Below are positions 1 to 6,600 of a stretch of 7,825 bases of DNA, one piece after another. How positions within the stretch are numbered: the first letter of the stretch is position 1; every line of letters begins with the position of its first letter. The stretch is from an uncultured Porphyromonadaceae bacterium (GTDB lineage: Bacteria > Bacteroidota > Bacteroidia > Bacteroidales > Muribaculaceae). The DNA lies in the NCBI GenBank assembly GCA_946183895.1, contig CAMHDX010000036.1, positions 1-7,825 of the forward strand, read 5' to 3'. The notes under the pieces were generated by a model. It was given only the letters and a program-made list of their open reading frames with translations. It ran no database searches and was not told the DNA's origin. The position numbers were made by a program, and so were the translations under genes.

Positions 1-121
1 GAAATCCCAATACCTCGTTAGCCTTCTCAAACAATGCGCGGGCTTGCTCGTTGCTCTCATAGAGGTCCTTGCCCATGCCCGGGAACTGTGCCCCCTGTCC
101 GGGGAAAACAAATGCTTTCAT
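1..121 (-). CDS. fabD: Malonyl-CoA:ACP transacylase FabD, N-terminal fragment
   Basis: The first 40 codons of a gene read leftward from ATG at 121-119 and run off the window edge. The translation begins MKAFVFPGQGAQFPGMGKDL and carries the PGQG[AS]Q motif at residues 7-12, followed by FPGMG, typical of the FabD/acyltransferase fold. FabD moves the malonyl group from CoA to the acyl carrier protein in the cytoplasm and so starts fatty-acid elongation. The catalytic serine (GHSLG) and histidine lie outside the window and cannot be checked. The gene diverges from the ABC-F gene at 227. Two minus-strand TAACTTTG boxes precede it, and the nearer one leaves a leader of about 20 bases. The name rests on the N-terminal motif alone. 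A polyketide-type acyltransferase domain would start similarly, but the free N terminus favours stand-alone FabD. Confidence 0.85.
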   Translation of the reverse strand, partial: MKAFVFPGQGAQFPGMGKDLYESNEQARALFEKANEVLGF

Positions 122-143
122 TCTCTGTTTTTATATTATAAAT

Positions 144-173
144 CAAAGTTATTGTTGTCAAATGCGGCGCAAA
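144..173 (-). promoter_or_regulatory. Predicted fabD promoter (Bacteroidetes -33/-7 type)
   Basis: Read on the minus strand, TAACTTTG at 151-144 matches the Bacteroidetes primary sigma factor -7 element TAnnTTTG. It ends 22 bases before the fabD ATG. A TTTG at 173-170 lies 18 bases upstream and could be the -33 box; the usual spacing is about 19-21, so it is slightly short. That TTTG is itself the end of a second TAACTTTG (177-170), which could be an alternative upstream start or a coincidence. Seen directly: the motifs and spacings. Inferred: promoter activity. Confidence 0.6.
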
Positions 174-209
174 GTTACAAAAAGTTTATCACAACACGCA
201 TCTTTTTAG

Positions 210-217
210 TAACTTTG
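210..217 (+). promoter_or_regulatory. Predicted -7 element of the ABC-F/glycosyltransferase operon
   Basis: TAACTTTG at 210-217 is a perfect TAnnTTTG match pointing at the ABC-F gene. The best -33 candidate is a weak TTTA at 185-188, 21 bases upstream. The box ends only 9 bases before the ATG at 227. Transcription starting a few bases after the box would therefore give a very short or absent leader. The same 12-base string AGTAACTTTGCA recurs at the pyrG promoter (4919-4930), which supports a real promoter element. Confidence 0.6.
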
Positions 218-226
218 CACACTATC

Positions 227-1990
227 ATGGTTAGTCTGGTACAAATAAATGCGATAACGCGGCGCTATGGCGCCGACGTGCTGTTCGAGGACTTGAGCCT
301 GGGCATTGCCGAGGGCGACAAGATTGGTTTGATTGCCCGCAACGGCGCCGGCAAGAGTTCGCTGTTGGACATCGTTGCCGGTGTGCAACCACCCGACGCT
401 GGCACAGTGGTGACGCGCAACGACCTGCGTGTGGGCTACTTGCCGCAGTTGCCGCAGTTTGCCCCGCACTTGACGGTGCTGGAGGCGTGTGTGGGTGGCG
501 AACCGGAGTTGGAGCAGGCGGCGCGCGAGTTCCTCACGAGGCTCAAGATTGACGACCTGAACCAGCCGGTCAAGACGCTGAGTGGCGGGCAGGTCAAGCG
601 TGTCGCCCTCGCCGGCATCCTGGCTCGCGAGCCGCAGTTGCTCATCCTTGATGAGCCCACCAACCACCTTGACATTGACATCATTGAGTGGCTGGAGAAC
701 TACCTGTCGCGCTCCACCATGTCGCTACTAATGGTGACACACGACCGCTACTTCCTTGACAACATCTGCAACCGCATCATCGAGCTGGACCAGCGCCGGT
801 TGTACAGCTACGACGGCAACTACGCCTACTACCTCGAGAAGCGCGCCGAGCGCCTCGAGGCGCAGAGTGCCGCCGTGGAGCGAGCGCGCAACCTGCTGCG
901 CACCGAGCTGGAGTGGATGCGCCGTCAACCCCAAGCGCGTGCCCACAAGGCGCGCTATCGCATCGACGCGTTCTACGACCTGCAGGCGCGGGCATCGGCG
1001 CGGCGCGAGGGCGACGAGGATGTGCGCCTTGACGTGGGCGGCGCGTCTTACATTGGCAACAAGATTTTTACGGCTCACGACGTGAGCTTCGCCTACGGCG
1101 ACAACGTGATTGTCAATCACCTGAACTATACGTTCGCCCGCTATGAGAAGCTGGGCATCGTGGGTAACAACGGAGTGGGTAAGACTACGCTCATTCGCCT
1201 GTTGTTGGGCGAGCTCAAGCCCGACGCGGGCCACTTTGAGGTGGGACAGACCGTGCGCTGGGGTTATTACAGCCAGCATGGCATGACCTTCGCGCCCGAC
1301 AAGCGCGTGATTGATGCGGTGCGCGATGTCGCCGAGGAGGTCTACTTTGACGAGCGCACCCACTACACGGCGGCACAACTGCTCAACTTGTTCTTGTTTG
1401 ACAATCGTGACCAGCAAAAGCTCGTCAGCACCCTCAGCGGCGGCGAGCGGCGACGGCTCTACCTCGCCGTGGTGTTGATGGCAAAGCCAAACTTCCTCAT
1501 CCTTGACGAGCCGACCAACGACCTGGACATCTCGACCCTTGAGGTGCTGGAGCAATACCTGATGTCGTTCAAGGGGTGTGTGATTATTGTCAGCCACGAC
1601 CGCTTCTTCATGGACCGCACGGTGGACCACACCTTTGTGATGAACGGTAATGGTGACATCAAGGACTTCCCGGGCAACTATAGCGAGTATCGCGCGTGGG
1701 CGCGCGCCCACGCGACGGCATCGTCCGCTGCGCCGACTTCGGCTAAGTCGACCAAGCGTCGCGAGCCCTCGCAGGCGAGGCGGTTGACCTACAAGGAGCA
1801 GCGCGAACTCGAGGCGTTGACCGCCCAGATTGACGCGCTCACCGCCGAGCGGCAAGCCCTTGACAACCTATTCGCCTCGGGTGAGCCTATACCCGACATT
1901 GATGTCAAGTCGCAGCGCTACGTCGAGTTGCGCCAACTGCTTGACGACAAGGAGATGCGTTGGCTTGAACTGAGCGAACTCAATGGATAA
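227..1990 (+). CDS. ABC-F family ATPase, Uup type
   Basis: A 587-residue soluble protein with two ABC ATPase domains and no membrane segments, the ABC-F layout. Domain 1 has Walker A ARNGAGKS (37-44), signature LSGGQ (118-122), Walker B LLILDE (138-143) and switch His172. Domain 2 has Walker A GNNGVGKT (313-320), signature LSGGE (403-407), Walker B with D427/E428 and switch His457. The interdomain linker (about 205-265) is charged and helical, with the ELEWMRRQPQAR...KARYRI pattern of Uup-like proteins. After an Ala/Ser/Thr/Lys-rich spacer (495-520), a probable coiled coil (about 520-585) resembles the Uup C-terminal domain. Known members act on ribosomes or on nucleic-acid processes; a resistance-type role is not indicated. 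The first Walker A glycine is alanine; from memory AKNGTGK-like forms occur in Bacteroidetes homologues, so this is probably a lineage trait. ATG 227 was chosen because domain 1 begins there and the promoter box lies just upstream; a longer reading from 44 would overlap fabD and add unrelated sequence. Confidence 0.9.
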   Translation: MVSLVQINAITRRYGADVLFEDLSLGIAEGDKIGLIARNGAGKSSLLDIVAGVQPPDAGTVVTRNDLRVGYLPQLPQFAPHLTVLEACVGGEPELEQAAREFLTRLKIDDLNQPVKTLSGGQVKRVALAGILAREPQLLILDEPTNHLDIDIIEWLENYLSRSTMSLLMVTHDRYFLDNICNRIIELDQRRLYSYDGNYAYYLEKRAERLEAQSAAVERARNLLRTELEWMRRQPQARAHKARYRIDAFYDLQARASARREGDEDVRLDVGGASYIGNKIFTAHDVSFAYGDNVIVNHLNYTFARYEKLGIVGNNGVGKTTLIRLLLGELKPDAGHFEVGQTVRWGYYSQHGMTFAPDKRVIDAVRDVAEEVYFDERTHYTAAQLLNLFLFDNRDQQKLVSTLSGGERRRLYLAVVLMAKPNFLILDEPTNDLDISTLEVLEQYLMSFKGCVIIVSHDRFFMDRTVDHTFVMNGNGDIKDFPGNYSEYRAWARAHATASSAAPTSAKSTKRREPSQARRLTYKEQRELEALTAQIDALTAERQALDNLFASGEPIPDIDVKSQRYVELRQLLDDKEMRWLELSELNG

Positions 1991-2005
1991 TTTCCCTGAA
2001 CGACG

Positions 2006-3157
2006 ATGAGGATTGCAGTGATATTTGAGGGTAGGGCGGATAGCCGCTACGGTGTGTTCAACGCTGTGGTGCAGCGCGTCAGGCATCTGTGCGACGTGAT
2101 GCGCGGCGAGGCGGTCATTGACGTGTACATGCTACACCTGGACCATAACCGGCTGGCGCGCCGCCTGCGTGGTGAGCGCGCCGCTGAGGTGCCCGCGGTA
2201 ATCCATGCCGACGGCATCGAGATTGCTGTTGTGCGCGGTGAGCTGACGCTGCTCGACGCCTTGCGCCGTCGCTTGGGACTGCGTCCCGCCGACTACGAGC
2301 GGTGGTGCCGCTCAATTGCCGGTAGGTTTGCCGACTATGACGTGCTGAGTGTGCATGACCTGCTGCCGGCATTGCTTGCGCGCGCTGTGTGCAAGCCCTA
2401 TTGTGTGACCTGGCACGGGGCAAGCATCAACACCACGCCGTGGCGCGACAGTTGGACACGGCGGCTCACGGTGGAGTGCCTTGCCGACGCGTGGTGCAAC
2501 TGCACCGTGAGCGATTCCATGGGCGAGGTGGCGCGGCGATTGTGTCCCACAGCGCGCGTCACGACCCTGCACAATGGCGCCGACGAGCGCTTTGAGCCGT
2601 TGGAGGCCGAGCGGCGCAGGACACTGCGCGCCGAGCGTGGAGTAGCCGATGCTGACATCGTGATGACCTTTGTGGGCCGCCACGATGAGGACAAGAAGGT
2701 GTGGCTGCTGCCCGATATTTACAAGCGAGTGTGCGAGTTGCTGCCGGAGCGGCGAGTGGTGTTCTGGTCAATCGGCGACGGACCGCTGCTCGAGCAGTTG
2801 CAACGCGCGTTGCCGGCATGCGGTGACATCAAGTACTGGGGCAAACGTCCTGCCGACGAGTTGCCCTGCCTGCTGGGATGTGCTGACGTGATGGTGCTGC
2901 CCAGCCGCATGGAGGGGTTGCCGCTGGTGGCGGCAGAGGCGCTGGCGGCAGGTTGCCACGTGGTGGGCTCGCGTGTGGGCGGCACACCGGAGGTCATCGG
3001 CGCGGACAACACGTTCCCGCTGGACGAACACTTTGTGGAGCATGTGGCAGCGCGCATCGCCGCCATGGCACGCGGCGAGGTCACGCAAAGCCTGCCTCCC
3101 GCCATCAACTGGGACGCCACCGCCCGCCTCGAACGCACCCTCCTCCTCTCCCTGTGA
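2006..3157 (+). CDS. GT4-type (GT-B fold) glycosyltransferase
   Basis: A 383-residue protein that starts directly with a beta strand and a Gly-containing turn (MRIAVIFEGRADSRYGVFNA), as in GT-B enzymes, with no signal peptide. The N-terminal acceptor half contains WHG at 136-138. The C-terminal nucleotide-sugar half contains HNGAD (189-193), the strand VGRHDEDKK (223-231) and the EX7E motif E303-GLPLVAA-E311 that marks GT4 retaining enzymes, followed by GGTPEVI. Such enzymes move a sugar from a nucleotide donor to a lipid, glycan or protein at the cytoplasmic membrane face. GVFNAVxxRVxHL-type N termini are familiar from surface polysaccharide clusters, but donor and acceptor cannot be read here. 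It starts 15 bases after the ABC-F stop with no terminator between, so co-transcription is likely. It is an orphan: no flippase, polymerase or other sugar gene is in view. Codon use is very GC-rich like the flanking core genes. Confidence 0.85.
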   Translation: MRIAVIFEGRADSRYGVFNAVVQRVRHLCDVMRGEAVIDVYMLHLDHNRLARRLRGERAAEVPAVIHADGIEIAVVRGELTLLDALRRRLGLRPADYERWCRSIAGRFADYDVLSVHDLLPALLARAVCKPYCVTWHGASINTTPWRDSWTRRLTVECLADAWCNCTVSDSMGEVARRLCPTARVTTLHNGADERFEPLEAERRRTLRAERGVADADIVMTFVGRHDEDKKVWLLPDIYKRVCELLPERRVVFWSIGDGPLLEQLQRALPACGDIKYWGKRPADELPCLLGCADVMVLPSRMEGLPLVAAEALAAGCHVVGSRVGGTPEVIGADNTFPLDEHFVEHVAARIAAMARGEVTQSLPPAINWDATARLERTLLLSL

Positions 3158-3172
3158 CCCCACCCACCATCA

Positions 3173-3187
3173 TTACTCAAAGAGTAA
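3173..3187. repeat. Short perfect hairpin upstream of the transposase (candidate left-end hairpin)
   Basis: TTACTC (3173-3178), AAA loop, GAGTAA (3182-3187): a perfect 6-bp stem with a 3-base loop, ending 18 bases before the transposase ATG. Small subterminal hairpins at each end are the recognition substrates of IS200/IS605 Y1 transposases, and leader hairpins can also repress tnpA expression. No T-run follows, so it does not look like a normal terminator for the glycosyltransferase gene. The structure is seen directly; the role is inferred. Confidence 0.45.
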
Positions 3188-3205
3188 CAATAATAATCAA
3201 ACTAT

Positions 3206-3649
3206 ATGAGTAGAATCATCTCACTTATTCACGTTATCATGTACACCAGGGGGCGGCAAATGACGCTTGATAGCGAGCACTGCGAAGAGCTATATCGTTA
3301 TCTCGCCGGCATCTTGAAGCGCCTCGGTTGTAAAACCTATTGCATTGGCGGCATCGAGAATCATGTGCATATCCTGCTCAACTTGTCCCCGACATTATCT
3401 ATGACTAACCTAATGTGGATGCTCAAGCGTAATAGCTGTGCTTGGGCACAAAAGAGCGGATTATTTCCGGCTTTTGATGGGTGGGGCGATGAATATGGCG
3501 CCTTCTCAATCTCGCTCGAAGACAAGCGGACGTGCATCAACTACATCGACGATCAACGCCACCTCCACGAGAAAGTGACTTTTGAAAAAGAGTTCCGTCA
3601 CATTGTCGAAAGTAATGGCATTACCTGGGACGACAGCATGTTCAAATGA
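3206..3649 (+). CDS. tnpA: IS200/IS605-family Y1 (HUH) transposase, TnpA-like
   Basis: A 147-residue protein of normal family length with a complete Y1 transposase core. The metal-binding HUH motif is His53-Val-His55, inside GGIENHVHILLNLSP. The catalytic tyrosine is very probably Tyr113 in NYIDDQ, with Gln117 four residues later, matching the Y-x3-Q spacing of IS608 TnpA. YGAFSIS (97-103) and the C-terminal EFRHIVESNGI block are also typical. These enzymes cut and rejoin single-stranded DNA through a 5'-phosphotyrosine link at hairpin-marked ends, often on the lagging strand. The familiar GWQEGYGAF stretch reads GWGDEYGAF here, so the sequence has diverged somewhat, but nothing essential looks lost. 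ATG 3206 aligns with the family N terminus. No TAnnTTTG box was found just upstream, so expression may be low or depend on read-through. It could be an active IS200-like element or a domesticated REP-associated transposase; the sequence alone does not decide. Confidence 0.88.
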   Translation: MSRIISLIHVIMYTRGRQMTLDSEHCEELYRYLAGILKRLGCKTYCIGGIENHVHILLNLSPTLSMTNLMWMLKRNSCAWAQKSGLFPAFDGWGDEYGAFSISLEDKRTCINYIDDQRHLHEKVTFEKEFRHIVESNGITWDDSMFK

Positions 3650-3846
3650 CCATTCCACCGCGGTTTTTGTCCCTACACATTTAACAAATTCAAGCGAACA
3701 GACGCGAAGTCACGGGATGTGCGGCGATGAGGCGAAACGGAGACTTGCCGCCGTAACTGCCAAAAAAATCGAGTTACGGCACCAAGTCTCGCGCTGTCGT
3801 AGATGTAGTTTCTGTGGTAATTAGCCTGTTTATCAGCAGTTTAATA
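3650..3846. other. Non-coding convergent gap between tnpA and asd
   Basis: This 197-base stretch has no credible gene. It contains the palindrome ACCGCGGT (3657-3664) just after the tnpA stop, followed by five T's, then the large hairpin at 3740-3790 and a 56-base tail up to the asd stop. It is less GC-rich than the core genes. It probably combines the transposon right end with the shared 3' region of two convergent transcripts. Confidence 0.55.
3740..3790. repeat. Large imperfect hairpin downstream of the transposase
   Basis: The left arm (3740-3758, GAGACTTG-CC-GCCGTAACT) pairs with the right arm (3772-3790, AGTTACGGC-AC-CAAGTCTC) at 17 of 19 positions. The inner 9 bp and outer 8 bp are perfect, with one 2x2 internal mismatch, and the loop is 13 bases (3759-3771) with seven A's. 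It lies between convergent genes, 90 bases after tnpA and 57 bases before the asd stop. It may be the right-end hairpin of the element, a REP-like transposase substrate, or a bidirectional terminator. The last is weakened by the absence of a T-run after either arm. An alternative 7-bp pairing, GCGGCGA (3721-3727) with TTGCCGC (3745-3751), one pair being G-T, would compete with the left arm. Confidence 0.6.
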
Positions 3847-4863
3847 TCACTTGTTGAAGGCGCCGTGGGCAATCATGTATTGGGCTATTTGCACGGCGTT
3901 GAGGGCGGCACCCTTCTTGATCTGGTCGCCCACGACCCAGAAGGTGAGGCCGTTGTCGCTGCTGGTGTCAATGCGGATGCGTCCCACATACACGGGGTCG
4001 CTGTGGGCGCAGGTGATGGGCATGGGGTAGGTGTTGGAGCGCGGCTCGTCGACCACGACTACGCCCGGAGCCAGATGCAGTGCGGCACGCGCCTCATCGG
4101 GACTGATGGGACGCTCGGTCTCGATCCACACCGCCTCGCTGTGGGTGCGCATGACCGGCACGCGCACGCAGGTGGCACTCACGCGGATGTCGCTGTGCAT
4201 GATTTTGCACGTCTCGCGCACCATCTTCATCTCCTCGCGCGTGTAGTCGTTGTCGGCAAACACGTCGATGTGCGGAATGACGTTGTAAGCCAGCTGGTGC
4301 TGGAAGTGCTTGACGGTGGTGTCGCGCTTGCCGCACGCTATCTCGCTCTGCTGCAACGCGAGTTCCTGCATCGCCTCGAGACCGGCGCCGCTGGCAGCCT
4401 GATAGGTGGCAACCTGCACGTTCTTGATGTGCGAAATGTTGTCAAGCGGCTTGAGGGCGACGACCATGATGATGGTCGAGCAGTTGGGGTTGGCGATGAT
4501 GCGGCGCGGCGCGTCAAGGGCGTCGTCGCCGTTGACCTCGGGCACGACCAGGGGCACGTCATCGTCCATGCGGAAGGCGCTGCTGTTGTCAATCATGATG
4601 GTGCCATGCCGGGTGATGGTGTCGGCAAACTCGACCGCCGTCTTGGCGCCGGCGCTGACAAACGCCACGTCGATGCCGTCAAAGTCGTCGTTGTGTTGCA
4701 GTTGTTTGACAACATGGTCCTTGCCACGAAAGGTGAAGATGCGTCCGGCACTGCGTTGTGAACCGAACAACACCAACTCGTCGACAGGGAAGTTTTGCTC
4801 ATCGAGCACACGCATGAATTCTTGTCCCACGGCACCGCTGGCGCCTACAATCGCTACTTTCAT
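3847..4863 (-). CDS. asd: Aspartate-semialdehyde dehydrogenase
   Basis: A 338-residue enzyme that reduces aspartyl-4-phosphate to aspartate semialdehyde with NADPH in the cytoplasm. This is the branch point for lysine/diaminopimelate (peptidoglycan), threonine, methionine and isoleucine. The NADP-binding loop GASGAVG is at residues 7-13, substrate-site IDNSSAFRM at 91-99, the catalytic cysteine Cys128 in NPNCST, Gln155 in YQAASGAG, and the probable acid/base His241 in [11 protein letters not shown]. Length and motif order are normal for the family, so the gene is intact. It starts at ATG 4863-4861, where the Rossmann strand [10 protein letters not shown] begins, 27 bases after a minus-strand TACCTTTG box. 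It is divergent from pyrG and convergent with the transposase. It appears to be transcribed alone within this window. Confidence 0.96.
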   Translation of the reverse strand: MKVAIVGASGAVGQEFMRVLDEQNFPVDELVLFGSQRSAGRIFTFRGKDHVVKQLQHNDDFDGIDVAFVSAGAKTAVEFADTITRHGTIMIDNSSAFRMDDDVPLVVPEVNGDDALDAPRRIIANPNCSTIIMVVALKPLDNISHIKNVQVATYQAASGAGLEAMQELALQQSEIACGKRDTTVKHFQHQLAYNVIPHIDVFADNDYTREEMKMVRETCKIMHSDIRVSATCVRVPVMRTHSEAVWIETERPISPDEARAALHLAPGVVVVDEPRSNTYPMPITCAHSDPVYVGRIRIDTSSDNGLTFWVVGDQIKKGAALNAVQIAQYMIAHGAFNK

Positions 4864-4890
4864 ATTTTACCCTTTATTGTTTATTGCCCG

Positions 4891-4898
4891 CAAAGGTA
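4891..4898 (-). promoter_or_regulatory. Predicted asd -7 promoter element
   Basis: On the minus strand TACCTTTG at 4898-4891 fits TAnnTTTG and ends 27 bases before the asd ATG. No clean TTTG -33 box is present; the expected position falls around 4918-4922, inside the opposing pyrG -7 element. A tract of seven T's followed by eight A's (4902-4916) lies between the two boxes. Confidence 0.55.
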
Positions 4899-4920
4899 GT
4901 GTTTTTTTAAAAAAAAGCAG

Positions 4921-6599
<1,679 letters not shown>

Positions 6600-6600
<1 letters not shown>

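Larger units (their letters stand above)
3173..3790 (+). mobile_element. Putative IS200-like element (exact ends not determined)
   Basis: The span covers a lone Y1 transposase gene with a hairpin on each side, about 0.6-0.7 kb in all, the size and layout of an IS200-type element. IS200/IS605 elements lack terminal inverted repeats and make no target duplication, so the ends cannot be read from one sequence; the coordinates given are only the outer edges of the two hairpins. Hand counts of GC give about 42-53% for three 60-base lines inside tnpA (3241-3300, 3361-3420, 3421-3480), against about 70% for 2881-2940 in the glycosyltransferase gene, which supports a separate origin. There is no tnpB and no passenger gene. 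The element sits in the gap between the glycosyltransferase and asd without breaking either. Confidence 0.5.

Noticed and set aside
44..226. 61-codon N-terminal extension of the ABC-F reading frame
   Set aside because: It overlaps fabD and both promoter regions, resembles nothing in the family, and the ABC domain begins at Met 227.
728..1855. 375-codon open frame on the minus strand
   Set aside because: Antisense shadow of the GC-rich ABC-F gene; low-complexity Val/Ala/His/Leu composition and no recognisable domain.
3657..3664. Palindrome ACCGCGGT followed by five T's as a tnpA terminator
   Set aside because: There is no loop, so it cannot form a normal intrinsic terminator hairpin; 8-base palindromes are common.
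3630..3800. Perfect 8-bp inverted repeat ACGACAGC (3630-3637) / GCTGTCGT (3793-3800)
   Set aside because: An 8-base match within a few hundred bases is expected by chance fairly often, and the left copy lies inside tnpA codons.
3582..3824. 80-codon frame overlapping the tnpA end, finishing CRRCSFCGN like a zinc-ribbon tail
   Set aside because: The cysteines come from the transcribed right hairpin flank. There is no TnpB-like sequence before them and no second CxxC pair, so this is not a tnpB remnant.
3814..4761. 315-codon open frame on the plus strand opposite asd
   Set aside because: Codon-phase shadow of asd, with a Val/His/Gly/Asp-rich translation and no motif; asd itself has all catalytic residues.
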